38,020 nucleotides of DNA, taken from assembly GCA_017480495.1 (NCBI GenBank), contig JAFVAQ010000020.1:1-38020 (forward strand), given 5' to 3'. Origin of the DNA: Eubacterium sp. (lineage in GTDB: Bacteria; Bacillota; Clostridia; Lachnospirales; Lachnospiraceae). Under the pieces are notes generated by a model. The model saw only the letters and a list, made by a program, of their open reading frames with translations, was not told the DNA's origin and did no database searches. Each line of letters begins with the position of its first letter. The first letter of the stretch is position 1. Below are positions 16,918-25,303 of the stretch, one piece after another. Position numbers and translations under genes: made by a program.

Positions 16918-18831
16918 ATGGAAATAGACAAGAAAATAGTAGTACTATGCACTTCGAGAATATACGAGCCTCAGATACACGGTTTTATTGTAAGACTAAA
17001 CGAACTGCTTATCTCCAGAGGCTACAATCTATTTGTGTTTTCAATCAATTCTGACATTTACTGGGAAGAGGATCGTCAAGCTACTGAAAAGTACGTCTTT
17101 GACCTTATTCCATATGACTTTGTTAAGTGCATTATCATAATGGACGAGAAAATCAAGAGTCATAAGATTGCCAATAAAATCATCGCAAAATCAAATGAGA
17201 AGAATATTCCTGTCGTAATAGCCGATGGATATTATGACAATACTTCGACTATCAACTTCGACTACGAGCAAGGTTTTGAGCAGGTAGTTCGTCACGTCAT
17301 TGAGTATCATCACGTTAAAAAACCACATATGATGGCCGGTCAGCCTGATAATGATTTCTCTAATAAGAGAATCGAAGTCTTCAAGAAGGTGCTCGCCGAA
17401 AATGGAATACCTTATGACGATAGCATGATAAGCTTCGGTTATTTCTGGGCAGACCCATGTCGTAAAGCTGTCGAGGAGATACTAAGTAGAGAGGAACTCC
17501 CTGATGCAATCATTTGCGCAAATGATGTAATGGCAATAACCGTTTCAGAAATGCTTATAGAGTCAGGATATAAAGTTCCTGAAGATGTAATAGTCACCGG
17601 CTTTGATGGATACGACGGAATATACTTCACTTCTCCTAAGATTACTACTGCTTCCTGCGATATCATTTTGCTTGCAGAAGCAACAGCTGAAGCAGCCTTT
17701 AAGGTAATGGGAAACAATGAGGAGCAGCATCACAAAATAGTTCCCGAGTTCGTATCTAATGAGTCCTGCGGATGTCATGAATATACTGCGCATCCAAAGC
17801 TACTTAGGGACTGGTTCAGAGAGAGCTTCTCTAGACATAATGATGATAACCGTGTTCTTCAACAGATCACTTCTTCTATGCAGACAAGTATGACTCCAGG
17901 AGAAATGGCTTCAAAGATGGAAAGCTATAAAACTGAGCATGTTCTATGCGTAATAGATAGAAGGTGTTTCGATGAGGATAATAATTATTTCACTGATGAG
18001 GTAGATAGTAATCAGGTCAAGGATTTTGTAATCATATATGACGCGGATTATCCTGATAAATATAAGAAGGATACATTTACTATTCCTGAATCACAAATTG
18101 GATACACGGAAGACGTTCTGACACCTGCCATACGTGACCGAATGTTCGAGCTTCTAGAAAGTGGCTACCCACTCATCTTCAATTCTCTTGATTTCATGAA
18201 TAGGCCATTTGGATTTATTTGCTACCACTTTAACGATTATCTGATATCGAACTATTCAAATATAGTTAATGTAACAAATGCTATCAGTATAGGAGTCGGT
18301 GGATACGTTAATATCCAGTATCAGAGAACTCTGCTCGAAAGAATGGATGAAATGTACCGTCACGATTCACTGACAGGACTATTCAATAGAATCGGTTTCC
18401 TGAATATCTTCAAGAGAACTATCAAGAAGCCTGAGCACCGCGGTAAGCCAATAACAGTCATCATGTCCGACCTCGATGGACTAAAATATATAAACGATAG
18501 ATTTGGTCATGCGGATGGAGACAATGCAATTTACAGAGTTGCAAATGCACTCCAAACTTCAGTTCCTGAATCAAGCCTATCCGCCAGATTCGGTGGTGAC
18601 GAAGTCTTCTCAGTTATATTTGGAGAATGCGATCCAGATAAGATTATTAAAAGAATCGATAAGAACCTTGAGGATTATAATATAGACTCAGGTAAAGCAT
18701 ATGACGTTTCGACCAGCTGCGGTTATATAACCATGACACTGGACGACACCTTCGATCTAACTCAAGCCATCAAGGATGCTGATGAAAAGATGTATGCAGT
18801 TAAAAATAGTAAGACTTATCCGAGAGGGTAA
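16918..18831 (+). CDS. LacI-type periplasmic-binding-like sensor fused to a GGDEF domain
   Basis: A 637-residue cytoplasmic protein. Residues about 5-280 form a LacI/PBP1-type sugar-binding fold without the DNA-binding helix-turn-helix; characteristic stretches are IPVVIADGYYDNTSTINFDY, AIICANDVMAITVSEML and VIVTGFDGYDG. Residues about 290-460 are of unknown fold. The C-terminal region (about 475-632) is a GGDEF domain: HDSLTGLFNRIGFLNIF, VIMSDLDGLKYINDRFGH and RFGGDEVFSVIF, so the signature at 559-563 reads GGDEV. The substitution is in the fifth, non-catalytic position, so activity is possible. No signal peptide or membrane segment is seen. It is the only plus-strand gene and is divergent from the epimerase operon, suggesting that a sugar ligand tunes c-di-GMP (inference). 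Confidence 0.9.
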   Translation: MEIDKKIVVLCTSRIYEPQIHGFIVRLNELLISRGYNLFVFSINSDIYWEEDRQATEKYVFDLIPYDFVKCIIIMDEKIKSHKIANKIIAKSNEKNIPVVIADGYYDNTSTINFDYEQGFEQVVRHVIEYHHVKKPHMMAGQPDNDFSNKRIEVFKKVLAENGIPYDDSMISFGYFWADPCRKAVEEILSREELPDAIICANDVMAITVSEMLIESGYKVPEDVIVTGFDGYDGIYFTSPKITTASCDIILLAEATAEAAFKVMGNNEEQHHKIVPEFVSNESCGCHEYTAHPKLLRDWFRESFSRHNDDNRVLQQITSSMQTSMTPGEMASKMESYKTEHVLCVIDRRCFDEDNNYFTDEVDSNQVKDFVIIYDADYPDKYKKDTFTIPESQIGYTEDVLTPAIRDRMFELLESGYPLIFNSLDFMNRPFGFICYHFNDYLISNYSNIVNVTNAISIGVGGYVNIQYQRTLLERMDEMYRHDSLTGLFNRIGFLNIFKRTIKKPEHRGKPITVIMSDLDGLKYINDRFGHADGDNAIYRVANALQTSVPESSLSARFGGDEVFSVIFGECDPDKIIKRIDKNLEDYNIDSGKAYDVSTSCGYITMTLDDTFDLTQAIKDADEKMYAVKNSKTYPRG

Positions 18832-18837
18832 GTCTTA
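18810..18837. terminator. Bidirectional terminator shared by convergent genes
   Basis: Arms taagactta (18810-18818) and taagtctta (18829-18837) are perfect 9-bp complements with a 10-nt loop. The plus strand continues TTGTTT and the minus strand ends in ctattttta. The stem contains the TAA stop of the plus-strand GGDEF gene and overlaps the last codon and stop of the minus-strand glycosyltransferase gene ending at 18835. Confidence 0.8.
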
Positions 18838-20589
18838 TTGTTTAATTACGAAGAAGTTTTCTGTAGATAGAATTATATTTTCAGCAGAGAAAGGCTCTTT
18901 CTCACTTTCTTCCCATATTCCACTATCATATATAATATAATCATAATCCGAAATACTGACATCCCTTGTGGCATTTCCAGCATTTAAGGTAATTATCTCA
19001 TCCGACGGATTATAATCTTCCAGCGCGGAATATACATCTGTATTATTGATATCATAATATGTAATAACTATTTCATTAAGACGTGATATTTCTCGAACTA
19101 TATAAAGCTTTCTCCCCGGAAGACTTTCCATCTCATCATTTATCTTTTGCATTTCTGCAACATATTTTTCTGATAATTCATATCCACTTCTTATATCATG
19201 ATATTTGAGACCTGTACTCACAATATTAATAATTAATGCCACAGAAACAAAAGTTATAACAAATCCTTTTTTATTCCTCTTCAAAAGCTTAAGACCCAAA
19301 AATACAACTATAAGTATCATAAGTTTCATAACATAAGTCAATATAGTTGTTTTTAAAGGACTACCTAAGAAGAAACGAAGCGCAAATTTATTAGGAATCA
19401 AATAAAATGTTGATGTAGTCGAATCAAGAAACCCATCAAGATTAAGTCCCGGAATGATAAATAGCACTATAAGGTATATGATAAATGCCCATTTTAGATA
19501 TTTATTTGAAAATGGTCTCTCTCCCTCAACATCTTCTAGCCTTGAAAAAAAGCAAAGAAAATAAGGAATAAAAAGTGGTTCCATATATCTAAGATGAAGC
19601 CTTGGGGCCAACAATCCATAATCTTCTTTGAGGGATATTTTATAAACCACAATAAAAATAAGCATTAAAATTGCTATTTCCAAATACGTGGTAAGTCTGC
19701 TACTTAGTTCATTCTTATTAGAACGGACAAATAAAGGAAATATATTATTCACTAATATAATATAACTCAGATAGAAAAAAGCAGCATACAAGAAGAATGA
19801 TAATGGATTCTTATTACTTGTCTCTGGTGCTTGAAGAGCTGTAATAGAATAGCTATATGAACTATTCGAACCACTAAAAACAAGATATTTTATCAGTAGA
19901 AAAAGAACACCAAATGTCACTATGGAAATACCACAAGAAATAAACCCCTTAATGCTATCCTTCTTTCTAACCATAAGAATAATCTTTACAAATACCATTG
20001 CAGGAATAGCTACTATTCCAACTTCTTTACACATATATAAGAGATAAGCAACTACTCCTAAAACTATTGGAACCGCTATTTTTATTTGATCCGACTCTAG
20101 CATTATAGTTATCAAATATATAGTCCATAACCATAATGGCAGAAATGCAGTTTCACTCATAAACGTCATTGAAAAAAGAAGCGCAGGAAATGATAAACTG
20201 AACAAGCACATCATAAGACTCTTTATTCTGGTGAGACTTAGTTTTCTGCTTATCAAATAAACAGGGAATATATAAGTCATTTCAGCTAGAGTACCAATAA
20301 GACATACCAGTCTAATTTGTGTATGAAGATCCTTTACTAGAAAAGCAGGACTTATAATAATAGAATAGACTATCTTCTGAAATGTACTAGACATACCGTT
20401 ATAGCTGATACCATCACCATTAGCCAGTGCCTTCGCAGCCTGAAGATATAATCTCTCATCTGGTACGAAGAAGAGATTCTTGCTATAGCTGCCAAGACAG
20501 TAATATAGAATAACGCCAAATAGATATATAATTATAAGAGCTATTACAATCTTATATTTTTTTGCTGATTCTAAGTTTAGTAAATTCAT
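18835..20589 (-). CDS. GT-C-type membrane glycosyltransferase
   Basis: A 584-residue protein with about eleven hydrophobic segments from residue 13 to about 450 and a soluble C-terminal tail. After the first membrane segment the loop SKNLFFVPDERLYLQAAKAL contains the acidic DE pair (44-45) typical of GT-C glycosyltransferases, such as the PMT and ArnT families that use polyprenyl-phosphate sugars on the outer membrane face. Exact donor and acceptor cannot be read from the sequence. It lies 41 bp downstream of an ATPase gene and near a major prepilin gene, so pilin or cell-surface glycosylation is a reasonable guess only. Start at 20589 behind TAGGAG. Confidence 0.78.
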   Translation of the reverse strand: MNLLNLESAKKYKIVIALIIIYLFGVILYYCLGSYSKNLFFVPDERLYLQAAKALANGDGISYNGMSSTFQKIVYSIIISPAFLVKDLHTQIRLVCLIGTLAEMTYIFPVYLISRKLSLTRIKSLMMCLFSLSFPALLFSMTFMSETAFLPLWLWTIYLITIMLESDQIKIAVPIVLGVVAYLLYMCKEVGIVAIPAMVFVKIILMVRKKDSIKGFISCGISIVTFGVLFLLIKYLVFSGSNSSYSYSITALQAPETSNKNPLSFFLYAAFFYLSYIILVNNIFPLFVRSNKNELSSRLTTYLEIAILMLIFIVVYKISLKEDYGLLAPRLHLRYMEPLFIPYFLCFFSRLEDVEGERPFSNKYLKWAFIIYLIVLFIIPGLNLDGFLDSTTSTFYLIPNKFALRFFLGSPLKTTILTYVMKLMILIVVFLGLKLLKRNKKGFVITFVSVALIINIVSTGLKYHDIRSGYELSEKYVAEMQKINDEMESLPGRKLYIVREISRLNEIVITYYDINNTDVYSALEDYNPSDEIITLNAGNATRDVSISDYDYIIYDSGIWEESEKEPFSAENIILSTENFFVIKQ

Positions 20590-20630
20590 ATAATTAACTC
20601 CTACACCATACTATGCTTGCAGTGCTAAGA

Positions 20631-21683
20631 TCAATCAACCCAGAAGGAAGCGATTTCTCTAAATCTAGGTAATATCAATGATAAGTAACCGAATGTTGAC
20701 GTATCGATTATTCCTCTTCTCTTTAATCTATCTCGATATACTGACATTTGCGAATCAGTTAATGAGAGTTCCTTTCTAATATATATATTCTTCATTTCAC
20801 CATTTTTTACAAGAAGTGAAACTATCCTCTTCTCAGTATCAGGCAATTCCGACCATATCTTCTCATATACATATTCACTTAGAGTAGCATCATATTCATC
20901 CAGTATATCATCTAATTCTGACGCCTGCTTCTCTTCAATTATCCTGTTCCAATATATATAACCCAAAACCTGGTAAGCGTAAGCATAACCTCTTGTAAGC
21001 TCTGACATTTTCTTAGCCTTAGTATTATCAATATCAAGAACTCTCTTATAGCTCTGCGCAATTAAAAAAGCATTTAGTGGTTCCAAATAAACCTTCGGTG
21101 CTCTATATAGAAATGTCAGCGTTTTCTCATTTTGCAGATTATTAATATTCTCATATAATCCCGTCATCAGCAGAAATGCAGGCAGCTTCTTCATAAGGAG
21201 AATCTGATAAATACCTGCAAATTTCTTGATATTATCATTGCTGACTATTTCATCTATCGTAATAAGAACCTTGAATCCCTTCTTTTTTAACTCAGTAAAT
21301 AGATTCTGCAAGGCAACAGATATATCATATACAGGAGTTGAATTACTTAGAGAAACTCCGATACCGAATGCAGACAAATCAATTTTCGCGTCCACAAATA
21401 GATTATGAAGCTCTCTCCTGCTATACAAATGAGCAGCAATCGATTGAAGAATATCCATATCCGGCGTAACACTAACTACAATCCAGTCCTTCCTCTTCTC
21501 AAATAAATCTATCAATGTTGATAACATCACAGTTTTACCTGCGCCTCTGACAGCAGATATTAAGTACGAATAATTTGAAGGATTCTCGCTCGTAAATGAA
21601 TCAACTATATAATCTAATTGTTCACGACGAATAATATATTCCTCTGGTTCCAAACCAAATGAAAGTGTAAATGGATTCTTCAT
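20631..21683 (-). CDS. AAA+ ATPase with C-terminal winged-helix region
   Basis: A 350-residue protein. The Walker A motif is SAVRGAGKTVM (GxxGxGKT type, about 43-53) and Walker B is VLITIDEI (139-146). Residues about 285-350 (KRIVSLLVKNGEMKNIYIRKE onward) look like a winged-helix DNA-binding region. This layout resembles the archaeal-type AAA ATPases found in many Lachnospiraceae genomes, whose role is unknown. The promoter region holds a dense array of GTTATAAC palindromes (21708-21790), which could be the target of its own helix-turn-helix. The ribosome binding site AGAAGGGGG precedes the ATG. Confidence 0.8.
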   Translation of the reverse strand: MKNPFTLSFGLEPEEYIIRREQLDYIVDSFTSENPSNYSYLISAVRGAGKTVMLSTLIDLFEKRKDWIVVSVTPDMDILQSIAAHLYSRRELHNLFVDAKIDLSAFGIGVSLSNSTPVYDISVALQNLFTELKKKGFKVLITIDEIVSNDNIKKFAGIYQILLMKKLPAFLLMTGLYENINNLQNEKTLTFLYRAPKVYLEPLNAFLIAQSYKRVLDIDNTKAKKMSELTRGYAYAYQVLGYIYWNRIIEEKQASELDDILDEYDATLSEYVYEKIWSELPDTEKRIVSLLVKNGEMKNIYIRKELSLTDSQMSVYRDRLKRRGIIDTSTFGYLSLILPRFREIASFWVD

Positions 21684-21707
21684 AGAAATCCCCCTTCTAC
21701 AATATGT

Positions 21708-21790
21708 CAGTTATAACTTTTACATCTCAGTTATAATTGGTTATAACTTTTGTGTTTCAGTTATAATTGGTTATAAATAGTTATAACTTT
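21708..21790. repeat. GTTATAA operator-like iterated repeats
   Basis: Six GTTATAA-type units occur in 83 bp. Two identical 19-bp copies of cagttataattggttataa start at 21728 and 21758, exactly 30 bp apart. Single GTTATAAC palindromes flank them at 21710-21717 and 21780-21787. The array lies directly upstream of the AAA+ ATPase gene and downstream of, or overlapping, a possible minus-strand promoter (TTGCAC near 21801-21806, TATAAC near 21780). Confidence 0.65.
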
Positions 21791-21820
21791 ATGATAATAT
21801 TGTGCAAGGTAAATGTCAAC

Positions 21821-21855
21821 AAAAAAACACGGCGCCGAAGCACCGTGTTTTTTAT
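21821..21855. terminator. UUCG-tetraloop terminator of the pilin gene
   Basis: On the minus strand aacacggtgc-ttcg-gcgccgtgtt (plus positions 21826-21849) forms a 10-bp stem with one G-U pair and a C(UUCG)G tetraloop, followed by a run of T residues. It lies 13 bases after the pilin stop codon. The plus strand also ends in Ts, so it may work both ways and insulate the ATPase promoter. Confidence 0.88.
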
Positions 21856-21862
21856 AAACGTC

Positions 21863-22309
21863 TTACTTACCAGTAGATACACCATCTACAGATTTAATTG
21901 TTACAGCACCATCTTTAACATCAGCAACAATAGCCTTTCCATCTTGAGATGTAAAATTCAATGAAGTAATACCGGTTACTGTAAAATTTTTCATCCTTGA
22001 CGTTGCAGTAGGCGAATTATACTCTATGTCGCCTGATGTAACTATAGTTGGTGCAACAATTGGATTAATATAGTCTTTGATGTCAGCGATACTAGCTGGT
22101 CCATTAGTCGTTGTACTCTTTGCATATTCTTCAGTAGCTTTAGCTTGTGTTGCAGTAAGTATTGAGTGAACCTCTTCCTCATACTGTCCCTGTCTAGCCT
22201 TATCGATGTATCCAAGAAGTGCTGGAACAAGGATTGCAGCTAAGATAGCTAAAATAACGAGTACCACGATAAGTTCTACAAGTGTAAAACCTTTATTATT
22301 CTTCTTCAT
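21863..22309 (-). CDS. Type IV major prepilin-like protein
   Basis: A 148-residue protein with a canonical class III signal: MKKNNKG then FTLVELIVVLVILAILAA. Cleavage is expected after Gly7, giving mature Phe1 and Glu5. The conserved hydrophobic alpha-1 helix continues into IDKARQGQYEEEVHSI. The C-terminal half is Thr/Ser-rich and has no cysteines, so no disulfide-bounded D-region. It has its own strong promoter (22393-22421) and terminator (21821-21855), separate from the assembly operon that ends at 22698, which fits a highly expressed major pilin. The ribosome binding site AAGGAGG is ideal. Confidence 0.92.
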   Translation of the reverse strand: MKKNNKGFTLVELIVVLVILAILAAILVPALLGYIDKARQGQYEEEVHSILTATQAKATEEYAKSTTTNGPASIADIKDYINPIVAPTIVTSGDIEYNSPTATSRMKNFTVTGITSLNFTSQDGKAIVADVKDGAVTIKSVDGVSTGK

Positions 22310-22697
22310 AAGTCAAATCCTCCTTAATATAAATTCTTCATTTGTTTGATCTTCGATCTATCAAACAACTCTCTCATGAATAAGTTAACTTGATTTTAAC
22401 AAGCGAATTCTCATTTTGCAAGCACTTATGTAAACCATCCCGTTAAATCCACTAAACGCACAATAATTCACAAACTAATTTGTGCAACCTGTATAATCCG
22501 CACCCCTTCTCCTACAAATTCATTCAATTTCGGTCATAATCTTTTATTTTCATCCATGATATAGAGTTATTTTTTTAATAAAATCGTAACATTTAAGGTG
22601 TAAAAGTCGTCAAAAAATGGCTATTTCACACACTTTTCACAGTTTTCACATCCTTAGTTCACAGAAATCCAAGTCTTACAGAGTTCTAATCCAATGC
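22310..22697. other. 388-bp intergenic region between pilB and the pilin gene
   Basis: No gene is supported. It contains the pilin promoter, a 5'-leader inverted repeat gtttgat (22344-22350) with atcaaac (22360-22366), and the 16-bp inverted repeat cacaaa-ctaa-tttgtg (22469-22484) about 50 bp upstream of the pilin -35. Short GTGAAAA-type repeats lie near 22622-22650. No clear terminator is seen after pilB. Confidence 0.6.
22393..22421 (-). promoter_or_regulatory. Promoter of the major prepilin gene
   Basis: On the minus strand TTGCAA (22416-22421) and TAAAAT (22393-22398) are spaced by 17 bp, with an extended -10 (TGTTAAAAT). Transcription would start near 22386, giving a leader of about 77 nt that includes the inverted repeat at 22344-22366. 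Confidence 0.7.
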
Positions 22698-24383
22698 TTA
22701 ATCATAATACGCAACCTTAACGAGCTCTTCTACGGTTGTAAGTCCCTGTTCGATCAGTTCCATACAGCTCTCTTTCAGAGTAAGCATGCCAAGTTCCTGA
22801 CGTGCATATGTCTTGATATCTTCTGCAGACTCGTTGTCAGATATCATTTTACGAACTGCCTTATCGATTGGAAGTATCTCATGAATAGATATACGGCCTC
22901 TATAACCGGTTCCATTACATTTCTTACATCCAACCTTATGCATAACTCTTGGAAGCGGTTTTCCAACCACCCTCTGTTCTTCTGCTGTCATCTCTCCCCA
23001 AGTACCACAATCTGGGCAAACCTTACGAACAAGTCTCTGAGCTATGATGCCAACAAGTGAGTTGGCCAGCATATACGGCTCAATACCCATATCTATAAGT
23101 CGTGTAACTGATGATGCAGCATCGTTCGTATGTAATGTAGAAAGAACCAGGTGACCAGTTATAGCTGCTCTAACGGATATTGATGCAGTCTCTGCATCAC
23201 GTGTCTCACCAAGCATGATTATATCTGGATCCTGACGAAGCAGCGCCCTTAGTCCAACTTCAAATGTTAGACCAGCAGTATTATTAACCTGCATCTGATT
23301 TAACTTCGGAAGATTTTTCTCTACCGGATCCTCTATAGTTGATATGTTCACCGCTCTCTGAGACAGCTCAGAGAGAATCATATATAGAGTTGTAGACTTA
23401 CCAGAACCAGTAGGGCCTGTAACATAAACTATTCCATTTGGAGACTGAAGCATCTGGCTAACTATCTGATAATTACGATCATTCATACCAAAAGTTCCAC
23501 TATGATCAATTGTAGCCGCAGATGCTAGAAGCCTAAGAACCGCCTTCTCACCAAATACAGTAGGAATAACGGATACTCTGACATTTATAGGTGTACCCTC
23601 TACATTAGTCTTAAAGTGACCATCCTGAGGAATACGACGTTCAGCTATATCAAGGTCACCAATGATCTTGACACGTGCTATCAGAGAATTATGGATATTC
23701 TTTGGTAGAGTCATGAAATCAACTATAACACCATCCATACGCATACGAACAGATGTATGCTTCTCAAATGGTTCTATATGAATATCGGAAACATTTGAAT
23801 TGTAAGCACGTACAACAAGAGAATTCAGCAAATTGATAATAGGTGTATCATCATCAGCATCTTCTACATTTACTTCGATGATATCATCTTCAGCTAGACT
23901 TGACTTAGCAGCTTTATCAGCAGCCTTCTTAGCAGATACTTCTGAATAATAATACTGAATAGCATTATCAAGAGGCTGCTTCTCTGTCAGTTCTATCTTA
24001 AGATCGGCACCTGTTACCTGTCGTATATCTTCCAAACCATAGAAGTTAAGAGGATCATTTGTCAGAAGATAAAGTACTCCATCCTCTATTCTATACGCCA
24101 TCATTCCATACTTTTCAGCAAGTGGCTGTGGTATAGTTTCAACCGCATTTATATCAACAGCCAAGTCGGCTATATTTACCACATCATACTGAAGTCTTCG
24201 ACCAAGTGCTTCCAGCATCTGTTTTTCAGTAATGATATTCATCTCTATCAGAGCGCCACCAAGTCGAACACCTTCATGTGTCTTAGTATACTCAAGAGCT
24301 GCTCCTATATCATCGTCCGTAACATAACCGAATTCCTTCAGGACATCTCCTATACGTATATTTTTGTTTGATCTCATCTCCAT
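22698..24383 (-). CDS. pilB: Type IV pilus assembly ATPase PilB/GspE
   Basis: A 561-residue hexameric secretion ATPase that powers pilus extension from the cytoplasmic face. An N-terminal MshEN-type region covers about 8-145 (IGDVLKEFGYVTDDDIGAAL). The core has Walker A GPTGSGKS (323-330), the Asp box STIEDPVE (348-355), Walker B DPDIIMLGETRD (385-396) and the His box TGHLVLSTLHTND (409-421). A zinc-binding tetracysteine is intact (Cys456, Cys459, Cys486, Cys489; CPDC and CKKC), which marks PilB/GspE extension motors rather than PilT. It is the last gene of the pilC-pilMN-pilO-pilB unit. Confidence 0.95.
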   Translation of the reverse strand: MEMRSNKNIRIGDVLKEFGYVTDDDIGAALEYTKTHEGVRLGGALIEMNIITEKQMLEALGRRLQYDVVNIADLAVDINAVETIPQPLAEKYGMMAYRIEDGVLYLLTNDPLNFYGLEDIRQVTGADLKIELTEKQPLDNAIQYYYSEVSAKKAADKAAKSSLAEDDIIEVNVEDADDDTPIINLLNSLVVRAYNSNVSDIHIEPFEKHTSVRMRMDGVIVDFMTLPKNIHNSLIARVKIIGDLDIAERRIPQDGHFKTNVEGTPINVRVSVIPTVFGEKAVLRLLASAATIDHSGTFGMNDRNYQIVSQMLQSPNGIVYVTGPTGSGKSTTLYMILSELSQRAVNISTIEDPVEKNLPKLNQMQVNNTAGLTFEVGLRALLRQDPDIIMLGETRDAETASISVRAAITGHLVLSTLHTNDAASSVTRLIDMGIEPYMLANSLVGIIAQRLVRKVCPDCGTWGEMTAEEQRVVGKPLPRVMHKVGCKKCNGTGYRGRISIHEILPIDKAVRKMISDNESAEDIKTYARQELGMLTLKESCMELIEQGLTTVEELVKVAYYD

Positions 24384-24403
24384 ATGCTAGTAACCCCTAT
24401 TAT

Positions 24404-25288
24404 TTATTCTTCAATTGCATCGCCAGAAGATGCAACATCTGATGTATCACACATAAATATCTCAAGCTTTACTGTGAGAGATTTTTTAGTAACAACCTCT
24501 ACAACTGCCCCATCAATCTCTTCAGTAGAAACCCCTGTAGTATCAGCCTCAACTGACTCAGCTACATTTTCCTCAGAGCCTCTTCTAACGAGATTCCTAT
24601 ACTCTCCCCAGGAGTAACCAACCATGAGGATACGTTTATCACTATTTATGATGTCATCGATAAAGCTTTCAAGATCATCCAGTTCACCACCGACAGTCAT
24701 TGTAACAGGAACAGCATAAATATCCGTATTCGGTCTGTAGCTGCCTTCCTCTTCTCCGAAGACTTCAGCATTTATCTCTTCCGGAGTTTTGGTAGAAGCT
24801 GATTCACCTTCTCCACCAAGTGACGGATCATTTTCATCAGCCTCTGTCTCCATAGACTCAGCCGAAGATTCATAGTCTGCCATCTGCTGAAGCTGAATAT
24901 TATAAAGCTGAGAATTCTTATAAGCAAGCCTATCCGATGGTGAAGATGGCATATTGAAATTAAGCTCATAGATGTCAAGATTATTATCAGTAGCCATTTC
25001 AGTCATCATTCTATCAACCTCTGAACTGCTGAGTATCTGGAAGAATTCATCCTTTTTCTCAGCAATACGAGATTCATAATCATCAGCCTGTATCTGAATA
25101 GTTCCAACATTCAGAAGTTTAAGCTCATTTATCTTCTTTTTATTCTCTTCCTTCTCTATCTTGTCGCTAATGCTGTTATACGCCCTGATCTGTGGAAGTA
25201 TACCCCAATATCCTATAGCAACTATAATAACTCCTATAAACATTCCAACGAGGAGCTTCTTGTCGCATTCTGTCATAGTTGATTTCAT
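24404..25288 (-). CDS. PilO/GspM-like inner-membrane assembly protein
   Basis: A 294-residue bitopic protein: a short cytoplasmic N-terminus, one membrane helix (about 12-30, LLVGMFIGVIIVAIGYWGIL), a coiled region (about 34-80) and an extracytoplasmic domain. Position right after the PilM-PilN fusion and before pilB, plus this topology, identify it as the PilO-like partner. Two acidic Ser/Glu-rich insertions (about 130-170 and 240-265) and an acidic C-terminal tail are unusual for PilO. It is expected to form a periplasm-side heterodimer with the PilN part of the preceding protein. Confidence 0.75.
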   Translation of the reverse strand: MKSTMTECDKKLLVGMFIGVIIVAIGYWGILPQIRAYNSISDKIEKEENKKKINELKLLNVGTIQIQADDYESRIAEKKDEFFQILSSSEVDRMMTEMATDNNLDIYELNFNMPSSPSDRLAYKNSQLYNIQLQQMADYESSAESMETEADENDPSLGGEGESASTKTPEEINAEVFGEEEGSYRPNTDIYAVPVTMTVGGELDDLESFIDDIINSDKRILMVGYSWGEYRNLVRRGSEENVAESVEADTTGVSTEEIDGAVVEVVTKKSLTVKLEIFMCDTSDVASSGDAIEE

Positions 25289-25303
25289 ATGAGCCCCTCC
25301 CTT

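Noticed and set aside
21708-21790. Repeats considered as a CRISPR array
   Set aside because: Only two full units with 11-bp spacing and no cas genes; operator-like palindromes fit better.
22622-22650. GTGAAAA-type short repeats after pilB
   Set aside because: Three imperfect short units in AT-rich sequence; no structure or spacing beyond what chance could give.
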